Notes: a model not told the origin generated them from the sequence alone. A stretch of 64,000 nucleotides of DNA from Alphaproteobacteria bacterium (GCA_019239415.1 JAFAZW010000061.1:62001-126000), one strand, 5' to 3'. Positions 35,512 to 44,590 are shown, numbered from the stretch's first letter. Translations and numbers: made by a program.

Positions 35512-35993
35512 GCGACCGGCCGAACTACATCACCCCGCAGGGCTATCGCCGACTGCGGGAGGAATATGAACAGCTGTTCGGCGAGGAGCGGCCGAAGCTG
35601 GTGGAGACGATCAGCTGGGCGGCGGGCAACGGCGACCGCTCCGAAAACGGCGATTACATCTATGGCCGCAAGCGCCTGCGCGAGATCGATCGGCGCATCG
35701 GCTGGCTGTCGAAACGGATGAAAGCGGCGCAGGTGGTCGATCCGGCGGCGCAGCCGGAGCGCGGGAAGGTGTGGTTCGGCGCGACGGTGACCTTGGTCGA
35801 CGAGGAGGATCGGGAGCGCGTCGTGACGCTCGTCGGCGAGGACGAAGCCGACGCCGGCAACGGCCGTATCGCCTGGACCTCGCCGATCGCGCGGGCGGTC
35901 CGCGGCGCCCAGGTCGGCGACGTCCGCCGCGTTACCCTTCCGGCCGGCGAGCGGGAGCTGGAAGTCGTCGCGATCCGCTATCCGGACGCCTGA
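35508..35993 (+). CDS. greB: Transcription elongation factor GreB
   Basis: A 161-residue GreA/GreB family factor that stimulates RNA cleavage by backtracked RNA polymerase. The N-terminal coiled coil contains the acidic tip NGDRSENGDYIYGRKRLREID. The C-terminal FKBP-like domain has VWFGATVTLVDEEDRERVVTLVG and ISP-like SPIARAVRGAQVGD. The lack of a GreA-type N-terminus and the tip sequence favour GreB. The GTG start overlaps the transglycosylase stop by 4 nt, so the two are translationally coupled. Its end overlaps the convergent AraC-type gene by 16 nt. Confidence 0.92.
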   Translation: MSDRPNYITPQGYRRLREEYEQLFGEERPKLVETISWAAGNGDRSENGDYIYGRKRLREIDRRIGWLSKRMKAAQVVDPAAQPERGKVWFGATVTLVDEEDRERVVTLVGEDEADAGNGRIAWTSPIARAVRGAQVGDVRRVTLPAGERELEVVAIRYPDA

Positions 35994-36508
35994 GCGGATC
36001 GCCAGGCCGCGGGGCTCCTGCCGGTCCAGCGCTTGAACGCGCGCGAGAAGGCGGCCGGCTCAGCGAAGCCGAGGCGATAGGCCGCTTCCTTCACGCTGAT
36101 TGCGGGGTCGCCGAGCAGCCGCAAGGCAAGCCGCCTCCGCACCCGCTCGACCAGCCGCTCGAAGCCCTCCCCCTCCTCGCGGAGCCGCCGGTACAGCGTC
36201 TGGCGGCTGCAGCCGAGCGCCCGCGCCACGGCGACCATGCGCGCCCCACCCGGCAGGAGCGCCTCGATCTGCGCCTCGACGGAGCGGCGGAACGCGCTCG
36301 CCGGCGCGGCGAAGCCACGCTGGAATTGCGCGGCGACGTCGCCGAGGAAGGCGAGGAACGGGCTCAGCGACACGGGCCGCCGGGGCCTGGACGGCCGGGG
36401 CCTGTTCAGACGCACGCCGAATCGCCGCATCAGCTCGGCACAGGCGTCGCGCCTCTCGCAGCCGGCGCAGCCGTCGGTCCGCATTTTCTCGATGCACGCT
36501 GCGATCAT
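35978..36508 (-). CDS. AraC-type regulator with N-terminal four-cysteine cluster
   Basis: A 176-residue transcription regulator. The C-terminal half is an AraC/XylS double helix-turn-helix: MVAVARALGCSRQTLYRRLR, then ISVKEAAYRLGFAEPAAFSRAFKRWTG. The N-terminus holds Cys5, Cys14, Cys17 and Cys23 (C-x8-C-x2-C-x5-C), which could bind zinc or an iron-sulfur cluster (inference). A Pro/Arg-rich linker follows. The start is uncertain: ATG 36508 has GGGGGTG upstream, while 36529 and 36538 are also in frame. It is divergent from the haloperoxidase-like gene (98-nt gap), a likely target. Confidence 0.78.
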   Translation of the reverse strand: MIAACIEKMRTDGCAGCERRDACAELMRRFGVRLNRPRPSRPRRPVSLSPFLAFLGDVAAQFQRGFAAPASAFRRSVEAQIEALLPGGARMVAVARALGCSRQTLYRRLREEGEGFERLVERVRRRLALRLLGDPAISVKEAAYRLGFAEPAAFSRAFKRWTGRSPAAWRSAQASG

Positions 36509-36606
36509 GCTTTTGGCACCCCCGATCATGGGCCGCATGTGTGTTGCCGCTCTAATACTCCAAGACGGGCGCGGGAGGAAGCCCGCCCGGGATGAGGGAG
36601 AGTTAC

Positions 36607-37854
36607 ATGCGCAGATTATTGACGAGCGCCGCCGGGGCGGCGCTGCTGATGGCGGCCGCACCCGCGCGGGCCGATACGGTCGCCGACTGGTGGGATTATG
36701 CCGGCAAGATCGCGAGCCCCCTCGCGGCGACCACCCAGACGCCCGACCAGCAACGGGCGATCACCCGCGCCAGCCTGGCAATGTTCGAAGCGGTGAATGC
36801 GATCGACCGGCGCTACGAGAGCTGGCTCAACTTCCCGGCCGCCGATCCCGCGGCCTCCCAGGACGCCGCCGCGGCGACGGCCGCTTTCAAGGTCCTCGCC
36901 GCGGCATTTCCGGCCATGAAGACGACGCTCGAGGAGAGTTACGCAATCACCATGGACGAGCTCCCGGACGGACCGGCGAAGGACAAGGGTCGGGCGATCG
37001 GCGAGGCGGCGGCAATGGCGGCGCTCGCGGTCGGCGGCCTCGACCCGGCCGTGAAGCTGGTCCCCTATCGCCCGCGCACGGCGCCGGGAGAATGGGTGCC
37101 GACGGCGTTGCCGGCGATCGACAACAGCATGTATGCCATGAAGCCCTGGGCGATTCCCAGCGTCGTGTCGCTGATGCCGCCCCCACCGGTCGCGCTCGGC
37201 AGCGAGCGCTGGGCCAAGGATTATGAGGAGGTGCGGCGGCTTGGCGGCCGCGGCAGCAAGGAGCGCACGCCGCACCAGACCTTGATGGCGCGCTACCGCC
37301 AGGCGTTGGACCTCACCCCCACCATGCGCAGCCTCGCGGACCAGCCGGGCCGCACACCGGTGCAGAACGCGCGGATGTTCGCGCGTTACCAGATGGCCTT
37401 CGACGATGCCGCCGAAGTGATGGCGGCGGCGAAGTTCAAGTACGATTTCTGGCGGCCGATCACGGCGATCCGCAACGGCGCCGCCGACGGCAACGAGGCG
37501 ACGCAGCCGGATCCGGCGTGGGTGCCGCTCCTCCCCACGCCGAACTTCGCCGAATATCCCTGCGGCCATTGTACCGTCGCGGCGGCGATCGCCGAAATCA
37601 TGAAGACCGAGACGGGGCCGCGGCCGCCGGGCGGCGTACGGGTAGGCTCGCTCGCGGTGCCGAACTCGATCGTTCAGACGCTGCCCGATTGGGACACCTG
37701 GGCGCAGCAGGTCTCCGACTCGCGCACCTATGGCGGCGTCCACTTCCGCTTCTCGAACGAGGCGGGGGAGCAGATCGGGCGCACCGCGGCGCGGATCGTC
37801 GCGGAGAAAGTGGCGCGGCCGCTGGCGGTGCAGAAGGCCAGGAGGGGGAAGTAG
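36607..37854 (+). CDS. Exported vanadium-dependent haloperoxidase / PAP2 family protein
   Basis: A 415-residue exported protein with a signal peptide (about 1-22, ending APARA). The family pattern is visible: KFKYDFWRPITAIRNG (K-x6-R-P, vanadate/phosphate contacts), FAEYPCGHCTVAAA (the P-S-G-H position, with Cys for Ser) and SRTYGGVHFRFSNEAG (S-R-x3-G-x-H). In this family the histidines bind vanadate or act as the phosphatase nucleophile, so it is either a halogenating peroxidase or an acid phosphatase. GGGAG before ATG 36607 decides the start. It is divergent from the cysteine-rich AraC-type regulator. Confidence 0.86.
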   Translation: MRRLLTSAAGAALLMAAAPARADTVADWWDYAGKIASPLAATTQTPDQQRAITRASLAMFEAVNAIDRRYESWLNFPAADPAASQDAAAATAAFKVLAAAFPAMKTTLEESYAITMDELPDGPAKDKGRAIGEAAAMAALAVGGLDPAVKLVPYRPRTAPGEWVPTALPAIDNSMYAMKPWAIPSVVSLMPPPPVALGSERWAKDYEEVRRLGGRGSKERTPHQTLMARYRQALDLTPTMRSLADQPGRTPVQNARMFARYQMAFDDAAEVMAAAKFKYDFWRPITAIRNGAADGNEATQPDPAWVPLLPTPNFAEYPCGHCTVAAAIAEIMKTETGPRPPGGVRVGSLAVPNSIVQTLPDWDTWAQQVSDSRTYGGVHFRFSNEAGEQIGRTAARIVAEKVARPLAVQKARRGK

Positions 37855-37877
37855 GGGGACACGCGCGGACCAGAGGC

Positions 37878-37964
37878 CGTCATGCCGGACTTGATCCGGC
37901 ATCCACCTTCTTCCTGCTGCACCCCAGGCGAAAAGGTGGGCCCCGGATCAAGTCCGGGGTGACG
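37878..37964. repeat. Nested palindrome, GACTTGATC family
   Basis: CGTCATGCCGGACTTGATCC starts the left arm and GGATCAAGTCCGGGGTGACG ends the right arm, with TCCACCTT and AAGGTGGG inside. It lies between the convergent haloperoxidase-like and PPK2 genes, where it could also end transcription. Confidence 0.8.
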
Positions 37965-37975
37965 GGGTTCGATTC

Positions 37976-38764
37976 CTAGTCGTCACTCCCGAATGCCCTC
38001 TTCGCGAGCGCCTCCACCTCCGGCGCAGCCTGCGGTGGGTCCATCGGCACGGCGGCCTCGAGCGCTTCCGCGACCGCTGTCAGCGCGGCGATGCGCGCCG
38101 CCTTCTTGTTATTGCCGTCGATCAGCCGCCACGGCGCCCAGGGCGTGTCGGTGTGGCCGAACATCTCCTGTGCCGCCTCGACATAGGCCGCGCGCTTCTC
38201 GCGGTTGCGGAAATCCTCGGCGGTGACCTTCCAGCGCTTCCACGGATGTCCGAGACGCGCCATGAGGCGCTTGTCCTGCGTCTCCTGGGTGACGTGGAAG
38301 AAGAGCTTCACGATGGCTGTGCCGCCATAGCATTGCTGCGCTTCGAACTCGTTGATCTCGTCATAGCCGCGGCGCCATTCGCCTTCGGCCGCGAATCCCT
38401 CGACCCGTTCGACGAGGACGCGGCCGTACCAGCTGCGGTCGAAGATCGCGATCTGCCCGGCGCCCGGCATCTTCTGCCAGAAGCGCCAGAGGAAGTGCCG
38501 CGCCTTTTCCTCCGCCGTCGGCGCCTTGATCGGCCACACCCGGAACGCGCGCGGGTCCCACTGGCCGGTGATGCGCTGGATCGCCCCGCCCTTGCCCGCC
38601 GCGTCCCAGCCCTCGCAGACGATGATGCTGCTCTTCTTGTGGACGATGTGGGCGACGAGGATATGCGACAGGCGCTCCTGCAGGGCACAGAGCTCCGTGT
38701 CGTAATCGCCGCGATACTTGGCGCCGGATTCGTAGTCGGAGAGAGTGAGGGTCATCCCACGCAC
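37976..38764 (-). CDS. ppk2: Polyphosphate kinase 2 family protein
   Basis: A 262-residue PPK2 enzyme that moves phosphate between polyphosphate and nucleotides. It is a single-domain (class I-like) form. Walker A is EGWDAAGKGGAIQRITG, Walker B is IFDRSWYGRVLVERVEGF, and the lid region is GHPWKRWKVTAEDFRNREK. The family block WAPWRLIDGNNKKAAR closes the active site. The GTG at 38764 is chosen because GGAGGGG is well spaced from it; ATG 38755 is the alternative. It follows aspS on the same strand, separated by a palindromic repeat. PPK1 and PPX are 6-8 kb away. Confidence 0.9.
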   Translation of the reverse strand: MRGMTLTLSDYESGAKYRGDYDTELCALQERLSHILVAHIVHKKSSIIVCEGWDAAGKGGAIQRITGQWDPRAFRVWPIKAPTAEEKARHFLWRFWQKMPGAGQIAIFDRSWYGRVLVERVEGFAAEGEWRRGYDEINEFEAQQCYGGTAIVKLFFHVTQETQDKRLMARLGHPWKRWKVTAEDFRNREKRAAYVEAAQEMFGHTDTPWAPWRLIDGNNKKAARIAALTAVAEALEAAVPMDPPQAAPEVEALAKRAFGSDD

Positions 38765-38774
38765 GTACCCCTCC

Positions 38775-38856
38775 CGTCATCCCGGCGAAAGCCGGGATCT
38801 CCCGGAGGAAAGGCACTGCGTGTCAACCTGAGACCCCGGCTTTCGCCGGGGTGACG
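38775..38856. repeat. Nested palindrome, CCCGGC-GCCGGG family
   Basis: It runs from CGTCATCCCGGCGAAAGCCG to CTTTCGCCGGGGTGACG between aspS and ppk2. Its left edge touches the ppk2 ribosome binding site (minus strand). Confidence 0.85.
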
Positions 38857-38859
38857 GGA

Positions 38860-40677
38860 TTATTCGGGTGCGATGACCTCCGCCGGGTCCCTCTTCGCCG
38901 TGCCCGCCGGCTCGACGACCCGGATGTGGAGCTCGCGCAGCTGCTTGGCCGTCACCTGCGACGGTGCGCCCATCATTAGATCCTCCGCCCTCTGGTTCAT
39001 CGGGAAGAGGACGACCTCGCGGATGTTGGGCTCGCCCGCGAGCAGCATGACGATGCGGTCGATGCCGGGCGCGGAGCCGCCGTGCGGCGGCGCGCCGTAT
39101 TTGAAGGCGTTGAGCATGCCGCCGAACTTATTCTCGACCTCGGACGCCGGATAGCCGGCGATCTCGAATGCCTTGTACATGATCTCCGGCAGATGATTCC
39201 GGATCGCGCCCGACGAGAGCTCCACGCCGTTGCAGACGATGTCGTATTGATAGGCGAGGATATCGAGGGGGTCTTTGGTTTCGAGCGCCTCGAGCTCGCC
39301 CTGGGGCATCGAAAAGGGATTGTGCGAGAAGTCGACCTTCTTGGCCTCCTCGTCATATTCGAACATCGGAAAGTCGACGATCCAGCAGAATTCGAAGCGA
39401 TTTTCGTCGATGAGGCCGAGCTGCTCGGCGACGCGGGTGCGGGCCAGCCCGGCGAGCTTCGCCGCCTGCGCTTCCTTGCCCGCGGCGAAGAAGATGCCGT
39501 CGTCGGGGCCGAGGCCGAGCTCGGCGACGAGCTTGCGGGTCGCCTCCTCGCCGTGGTTCTTGGCGATGGGACCGCCCAGCTCGCCGCCCTTCTGGGTGAT
39601 GTAGCCGAGGCCGGCATGGCCCTCCGAGCGGGCCCACTCGTTCATGTCGTCGAAGAATTTGCGGCTGTGGCCGGCGGTGTTCGGGGCGGGAATGGCGCGG
39701 ACGACGTTGCCGGCCTCGACCATCCGGGCGAACAGGCCGAAGCCCGATCCGCGGAAATGCTCCGACACATCCGAAACCTGAATCGGGTTTCGAAGATCGG
39801 GCTTGTCCGAACCGTATTTGAGCATCGCCTCCTTGTAGGGAATGCGCGGGAAGGACCCGGCGGGGGTAACCGAACGGCCGGCGGCGAATTCCTCGAACAC
39901 CCCGGCGAGGACCGGCTCGATCGCCTGGAACACGTCTTCCTGCGTGACGTAGCTCATCTCGAAGTCGAGCTGGTAGAATTCGCCGGGCGAGCGGTCGGCG
40001 CGGGCGTCCTCGTCGCGGAAGCAGGGGGCGATCTGGAAATAGCGGTCGAACCCCGCCACCATGATCAGCTGCTTGAACATCTGCGGCGCCTGCGGGAGGG
40101 CGTAGAACTTGCCCGGATGGACCCGGGAGGGGACCAGATAGTCCCTGGCGCCTTCCGGCGAGGAGGCGGTGAGGATGGGGGTCTGGAACTCGGTGAAGCC
40201 GGCCTCGACCATGCGGTTGCGGATCGAGGCAATCACTTGAGAACGCAACAGAATGTTGGCGTGAAGGCGCTCTCGCCGGAGGTCGAGGAAGCGGTAGCGG
40301 AGGCGGATGTCCTCCGGATAGTCGGCCTCCCCGGCGACCGGGAGCGGAAGCTCCTCTGCCGGAGACTGGACGGTGATTGTGTCGGCGGGAACCTCGATTT
40401 CTCCGGTGGGAAGGTTGGGGTTCCGGGCTTCCGGCCCGCGGGACACGACGGTACCCGTCACCGTCACCACGCTCTCGGCCCGCAGATGCTCGAGCGCGCG
40501 CAGCGGCTCGGAGCCCGCCTTGCAGACGATCTGGGTGAGGCCGTAATTGTCGCGCAGGTCGACGAACAGCACGCCGCCATGGTCGCGCTTGCGGTGAATC
40601 CAGCCCGACAGGCGCACCGTCTCGCCGACGTTCGAGGCGCGGAGCTCGCCGCAATTGTGGGTCCGGTAGGCGTGCAT
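38860..40677 (-). CDS. aspS: Aspartate--tRNA ligase
   Basis: A 605-residue class II synthetase charging tRNA-Asp. The N-terminal OB-fold anticodon domain is at about 1-110 ([23 protein letters not shown]). The catalytic core has [12 protein letters not shown] (motif 1), [20 protein letters not shown] (motif 2) and [14 protein letters not shown] (motif 3). A GAD insert lies in the middle, and the length of about 600 fits the bacterial type. Many alphaproteobacteria use a non-discriminating AspRS; the sequence alone does not settle this. It is divergent from rnd, with a nested palindrome between them. Confidence 0.97.
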   Translation of the reverse strand: MHAYRTHNCGELRASNVGETVRLSGWIHRKRDHGGVLFVDLRDNYGLTQIVCKAGSEPLRALEHLRAESVVTVTGTVVSRGPEARNPNLPTGEIEVPADTITVQSPAEELPLPVAGEADYPEDIRLRYRFLDLRRERLHANILLRSQVIASIRNRMVEAGFTEFQTPILTASSPEGARDYLVPSRVHPGKFYALPQAPQMFKQLIMVAGFDRYFQIAPCFRDEDARADRSPGEFYQLDFEMSYVTQEDVFQAIEPVLAGVFEEFAAGRSVTPAGSFPRIPYKEAMLKYGSDKPDLRNPIQVSDVSEHFRGSGFGLFARMVEAGNVVRAIPAPNTAGHSRKFFDDMNEWARSEGHAGLGYITQKGGELGGPIAKNHGEEATRKLVAELGLGPDDGIFFAAGKEAQAAKLAGLARTRVAEQLGLIDENRFEFCWIVDFPMFEYDEEAKKVDFSHNPFSMPQGELEALETKDPLDILAYQYDIVCNGVELSSGAIRNHLPEIMYKAFEIAGYPASEVENKFGGMLNAFKYGAPPHGGSAPGIDRIVMLLAGEPNIREVVLFPMNQRAEDLMMGAPSQVTAKQLRELHIRVVEPAGTAKRDPAEVIAPE

Positions 40678-40696
40678 GCTCTCGTCAGTCCTGATG

Positions 40697-40782
40697 CGTC
40701 ATCCCGGCGAAAGCCGGGATCCACCTGCCTTTCGCCAGCCTGTGTGAGAAGAAGGTGGATTCCGGCATTCGCCGGAATGACG
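40697..40782. repeat. Nested palindrome, CCCGGC-GCCGGG family
   Basis: It starts CGTCATCCCGGCGAAAGCCG, has inner TCCACCTG and AAGGTGGAT, and ends TTCGCCGGAATGACG followed by CTTTTT. It lies between the divergent aspS and rnd genes. Confidence 0.85.
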
Positions 40783-40859
40783 GCTTTTTCCGTGGGCGGC
40801 GGCTTCGCGGCGGAGGCCGGCTTTGTCAAGCGCGGAGGCCGCCGCTATAGCCGCCCGCG

Positions 40860-42032
40860 ATGAACATCCACCCGCTGATCACCGACACCGAGTCGCTTAA
40901 ATCCTTGTGCGAACGCCTTTCCCGGTCCGACTTCGTCGCGGTCGACACCGAGTTCATGCGCGAGAACACCTATTGGCCCGACCTGTGCCTCGTGCAGGTC
41001 GGCAACCAGGAGGAAGCGGCGGCGATCGACCCCAAGGCCGAAGGGCTCGACCTCCAGCCTCTGCTCGACCTGCTGGTCGACAATGAGGACGTGCTCAAGG
41101 TCTTTCACGCCGGCGGCCAGGACGTCGAGATCATCTACAACCTGACCGGCAAGACGCCGCACCCGATCTTCGATACCCAGATCGCCGCCATGGCCCTGGG
41201 GCTGGGGGAACAAGTCGGCTATTCGAACCTCGTCGAGAGCCTGATCGGCAAGAGCCTCGACAAGGGCGCCCGCTTCACCGACTGGGGCCGCCGCCCGCTC
41301 GACAAGCGCCAGATCGACTATGCGATCGGCGACGTCACCCACCTCGCCACCCTCTTTCCCAAGATGCTGGAGCGCCTCCGGCGGACCGGCCGCGGCGAAT
41401 GGCTCGACGAGGAGATGGAGCGACTCGCCGAGCCCTCCAACTACGAGAACGATCCCGCTTTGGCGTGGCGCCGGGTGCGGGTCGCGAGCCGCAAGCCAGA
41501 CGTGCTCGGCCGGCTCCGTGCGATCGCCGGCTGGCGCGAGCAGGAGGCACGGCAGAAGAACCTCCCGCGCGGCCGCATCATGAAGGACGAGACGCTCGCC
41601 GACATCGCGTCCCACCCCCCGGCCAGCCAGGACGGGCTGGCGCGCGTCCGCGGCCTGTCGCCCGCCTGGTCGTCGAACGACATTGGCGGCCGTCTCATGG
41701 CCGCCCTCGCTTCGGCGAAGCCGCTGGGGCCGGATGAGCTGCCGCCGCGCGAGGATCGCCCCGGCCTCGGCAAGGAAGGGGCCCTGGTCGCCGATCTCCT
41801 GAAGCTCCTCCTCAAGATCCGCTCGCGCGAGACCAACGTCGCCGCGCGCCTCATCGCCCGCACCGAGGAGCTCGAGCTGCTCGCCGCCGGGCGGCGCGAC
41901 GGCCTCGCCATCCTCAAGGGCTGGCGGTTCAAGGAATTCGGCCGCGACGCGCTCGACCTCGTCGAGGGCCGCCTCGCCTTCGGCGTCAAGGGCGGCAAGC
42001 TGCTGATGACCCGGACCGAGATCGGGCAGTGA
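40860..42032 (+). CDS. rnd: Ribonuclease D
   Basis: A 390-residue 3'-5' exoribonuclease of the DEDD family that trims tRNA and other structured RNA ends. The exonuclease domain shows FVAVDTEFMRENTYWPDL (first Asp and Glu), VFHAGGQDVEIIYN and DYAIGDVTHL with Tyr and Asp. The C-terminal half carries an HRDC-type helical domain (WREQEARQKNLPRGRIMKDE). No ribosome binding site is obvious before the ATG. Its TGA overlaps the GTG of tatC (GTGA), so the two form a coupled pair. Confidence 0.94.
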   Translation: MNIHPLITDTESLKSLCERLSRSDFVAVDTEFMRENTYWPDLCLVQVGNQEEAAAIDPKAEGLDLQPLLDLLVDNEDVLKVFHAGGQDVEIIYNLTGKTPHPIFDTQIAAMALGLGEQVGYSNLVESLIGKSLDKGARFTDWGRRPLDKRQIDYAIGDVTHLATLFPKMLERLRRTGRGEWLDEEMERLAEPSNYENDPALAWRRVRVASRKPDVLGRLRAIAGWREQEARQKNLPRGRIMKDETLADIASHPPASQDGLARVRGLSPAWSSNDIGGRLMAALASAKPLGPDELPPREDRPGLGKEGALVADLLKLLLKIRSRETNVAARLIARTEELELLAAGRRDGLAILKGWRFKEFGRDALDLVEGRLAFGVKGGKLLMTRTEIGQ

Positions 42033-42841
42033 CGAATGCCGAAGAGGCTGCGGGTCCGGCCGCGGAAGAGCACGACGAGGTCGACGAGAGCCGCGCGCCC
42101 TTGCTCTCCCACCTCGAGGAGCTGCGCACGCGGCTGATCCGCTCGGTGGCGATCTTCATCCTCGTCTTCGTCGCCGCCTTCTTCGTCAGCGACCGGCTCT
42201 ACCAGATCATGACGGTGCCGCTGCACTTCGCGCTCGGCCCTAACGCGCGGCTGATCACCACCGAAGTGACCGGGCAGTTCTGGGTCAAGGTGGAGGTGGC
42301 GAGCTACAGCGCGCTCATCGTCGGCTCGCCCTTCATCGTCAACCAGCTCTGGCTGTTCGTCGCCCCCGGCCTCTACCGCTCCGAGCGCAAGCTTCTGAAG
42401 CCCTATTTGTTCGCCACGCCGGTGCTGTTCGCCGCGGGCGTGACGATGGGCTATTTCCTCATGCCCTATGCGCTGAAGGCGCTGCTCGTCGGCCCCTTCG
42501 CCTTGGTCGACAGCAAGACGACGATCCCTATCTCGGTGACCCCGGACGTTCACAAATACCTCACCTTCGCCAAGCAGATGATGTTCGGCTTCGGCATTTC
42601 CTTCCTGTTCCCGATCCTGATGATGGTGCTGGTCCAGTCGGGGGTGCTGACGGTCGAGCAGCTGAGGAAGGGCCGCCGCTACGCGATTACCGCCGCCTTC
42701 CTGCTCGCCACCCTGCTCGCGCCGCCCGACGTGTCGAGCCAGCTGATGCTCGCTCTCCCGCTGTGCGTGCTGTTCGAGATCACGTTGCTGTATCTGAGGT
42801 ACACCCGGCGCGGCAAAGCGGCCGCCAAGCCCGCCGGCTGA
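42029..42841 (+). CDS. tatC: Twin-arginine translocase subunit TatC
   Basis: A 270-residue inner-membrane protein with six transmembrane segments that recognises twin-arginine signal peptides. The family features are LLSHLEELRTRLIRS at about 24-40, PGLYRSERKLLKPYLF with the conserved Glu of the signal-binding site, and LLAPPDVSSQLMLALPL. An acidic N-terminus precedes the first helix. The GTG start overlaps the rnd stop. tatA and tatB, which often precede tatC, are not in this window. Confidence 0.94.
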   Translation: MTNAEEAAGPAAEEHDEVDESRAPLLSHLEELRTRLIRSVAIFILVFVAAFFVSDRLYQIMTVPLHFALGPNARLITTEVTGQFWVKVEVASYSALIVGSPFIVNQLWLFVAPGLYRSERKLLKPYLFATPVLFAAGVTMGYFLMPYALKALLVGPFALVDSKTTIPISVTPDVHKYLTFAKQMMFGFGISFLFPILMMVLVQSGVLTVEQLRKGRRYAITAAFLLATLLAPPDVSSQLMLALPLCVLFEITLLYLRYTRRGKAAAKPAG

Positions 42842-42863
42842 CGCGGGCGCCGGATCTTCGAAA

Positions 42864-43727
42864 ATGCGACGAGGCGGCGCGCGGCGGACCGGGGTCGCCC
42901 TCGTCCTGCTCCTCCTCGCGTTGCTCGCGGGAACGTTCGTCTATGGACTGCGGGAGGCGGTCTCGCCGCCGCTGCGCCGCGAGGCGCGGCTTGCGCTGCC
43001 GGGTTGGCCGAGGGGCACGCCGCCGCTCCGCGTGGCGTTGCTCTCCGACATCCACCTCGGCAACCGCGCCATGACGCCCGCACGGCTTCACGCCATCGTC
43101 GCGAGCGTCAACGCCGCGCACCCCGACATCGTCCTCCTCGCCGGCGACTTCGTCGCCGGGCGCAGGAGCGACGGGGCGACGGCGAAGGCCGCGGCCCTCA
43201 GCGCGCCGCTGTCGCGCCTCCGCGCGCCGCTGGGCATCGTGGCGGTCCTCGGCAATCACGATTATTGGACCGACCCCGGCGCCGTGCGCGCCGCGCTGGC
43301 AAAGGCAGGCGTGACCGTCCTCGCCAACCAGGCGGTGGCGCGGGGGCCACTGGCGCTGCTCGGCGTCGACGACGCTTTCTCCGGCCACGACGACGTCCCC
43401 GCGACCCTCGCGTCGCACGTGCGCGGGGTGCCCGTCGTGCTCAGCCACTCGCCCGACGTCGTGCACAAGCTGGGAGCGGGTTTTCCGCTGGTCCTCGCGG
43501 GGCACACCCATTGCGGCCAGGTCGTGCTGCCCTGGTACGGACCGGTGACGACGCGCGCGCCGCTCGCGGGCTGGAAGCCGCTTTACGACCCGCGCTACCG
43601 GTGCGGCCTCGTCCAGAGCGACGGTCGACGGGTGGTCGTCACCGCCGGCCTCGGCTCCGGCACCACCCCGATCCGCCTCGGCGCGCCGCCCGACTGGTGG
43701 CTGCTCACGCTCGGGCCGCGGCGGTGA
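42864..43727 (+). CDS. Membrane-anchored metallophosphoesterase (YkuE-like)
   Basis: A 287-residue calcineurin-like phosphoesterase with an N-terminal membrane segment (about 10-30). The five metal-binding motifs are in order: LLSDIHLGN, LAGDFVAG, LGNHDYW, VLSHSPDV and LAGHTHCGQV. In this family the substrate is often a lipid-like or nucleotide phosphoester such as UDP-2,3-diacylglucosamine, but nothing here fixes it. It starts 22 nt after tatC on the same strand. The repeat array begins about 80 nt downstream; nothing is seen between. Confidence 0.9.
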   Translation: MRRGGARRTGVALVLLLLALLAGTFVYGLREAVSPPLRREARLALPGWPRGTPPLRVALLSDIHLGNRAMTPARLHAIVASVNAAHPDIVLLAGDFVAGRRSDGATAKAAALSAPLSRLRAPLGIVAVLGNHDYWTDPGAVRAALAKAGVTVLANQAVARGPLALLGVDDAFSGHDDVPATLASHVRGVPVVLSHSPDVVHKLGAGFPLVLAGHTHCGQVVLPWYGPVTTRAPLAGWKPLYDPRYRCGLVQSDGRRVVVTAGLGSGTTPIRLGAPPDWWLLTLGPRR

Positions 43728-43866
43728 CGGTGGCGGACACGGCCGCCGCAGGTTGCGCGGACGCTGCCGAGACAGTCGTCATGGCGCAAGGATACGAAAA
43801 GCCCGACCCTGAACCAGGTTCGGCATGACGGGTCGACGATGTGATCGATCGCCCGCGCTCCCGCGG

Positions 43867-43952
43867 CGTCATCCTGGACCTGGTTCAGGGTCCAGCTGGT
43901 TGACGGTCCGCGCGGGTGGAGGCCTGGATGCTGAACCAAGTTCAGCGTGACG
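43867..43952. repeat. Palindrome unit A
   Basis: It runs from CGTCATCCTGGACCTGGTTC to GAACCAAGTTCAGCGTGACG, with inner TCCAG and CTGGA. Its central part is identical to that of unit D. Confidence 0.85.
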
Positions 43953-43989
43953 GCGGTCGAACGATGCACGAGCGGCTGCGCTCCTCCGG

Positions 43990-44074
43990 CGTCACCCTAA
44001 ACTTGGTTCAGGGTCCAGCTGGTCACCCGCCGCGGGGGTGGAGGGCTGGGTGCTGAACCAAGTTCGGCATGACG
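43990..44074. repeat. Palindrome unit B
   Basis: It runs from CGTCACCCTAAACTTGGTTC to GAACCAAGTTCGGCATGACG. It is the unit nearest the 3' end of the GIY-YIG gene, 28 nt from it. Confidence 0.85.
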
Positions 44075-44102
44075 GATCCAGAGGGGCGGCGACTGTGGGG
44101 CG

Positions 44103-44432
44103 TCAGCCGCCGCCTCGTTTCGAACGCTCCGCGACGGGATCGAAGCCGAGGTCTACCGCCAGGTCGAGCCAGTGCGGGTTGTTTGCCTCGATGAGGTTGA
44201 TCTTCCACGGCCGGTGCCAGTTCTTGAGCTGCTTCTCGCGGCGGATGGCCAGCTCCATGTCGCCGAACGCCTCGACATGAACGAGGCGGAAGATCCCGTA
44301 GCGGCTTGGAAAGTGGGAGCGGACGCCGTTGCGATGCTCCCAGATCCGCCGCATCAGGTCGGAGGTGACGCCGGTGTAGATGCTGCCCCGGAACCGGCTG
44401 GCAAGCAGGTACACGAATGGGTCGCGGTCCAT
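44103..44432 (-). CDS. Small GIY-YIG nuclease domain protein
   Basis: A 109-residue protein that is essentially one GIY-YIG domain. It starts VYLLASRFRGSIYTGVTSD (the GIY and YIG strands, with Y-T-G for Y-I-G). The helix LMRRIWEHRNG carries the conserved Arg, and AIRREKQLKNWHR the metal-binding Glu and Lys/Trp pair. Stand-alone domains of this kind (UPF0213/YhbQ-like) are widespread, but their role is unclear. ATG 44432 is used; a TTG lies two codons upstream, and no ribosome binding site is seen. It is flanked on both sides by two nested palindromes. Confidence 0.85.
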   Translation of the reverse strand: MDRDPFVYLLASRFRGSIYTGVTSDLMRRIWEHRNGVRSHFPSRYGIFRLVHVEAFGDMELAIRREKQLKNWHRPWKINLIEANNPHWLDLAVDLGFDPVAERSKRGGG

Positions 44433-44468
44433 GGGCAAGGGCTAACACGGCTTCGAGGATTGCCACAG

Positions 44469-44554
44469 CGTCACCCTGAACTTGGTTCAGGGTCCAGCTG
44501 GTTGACGGCGCGAGCGGGTGGAGGCCTGGATGCTGAACCAAGTTCAGCATGACG
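44469..44554. repeat. Palindrome unit C
   Basis: It runs from CGTCACCCTGAACTTGGTTC to GAACCAAGTTCAGCATGACG. It ends 37 nt in front of the GIY-YIG start, where the promoter would lie. Confidence 0.85.
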
Positions 44555-44590
44555 GGGCGGGACGATTCACGAGCGGCTGCGCTTCTCCGG

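Noticed and set aside
37966-37977. tRNA T-arm-like sequence GGTTCGATTCC
   Set aside because: No acceptor, D or anticodon arm can be built around it. It is the edge of a palindrome running into the end of the PPK2 gene.
40784-40789. Intrinsic terminator (hairpin plus T-run) after the 40697-40782 palindrome
   Set aside because: It lies between the starts of divergent aspS and rnd, so no known gene ends there. A terminating role has no clear target.
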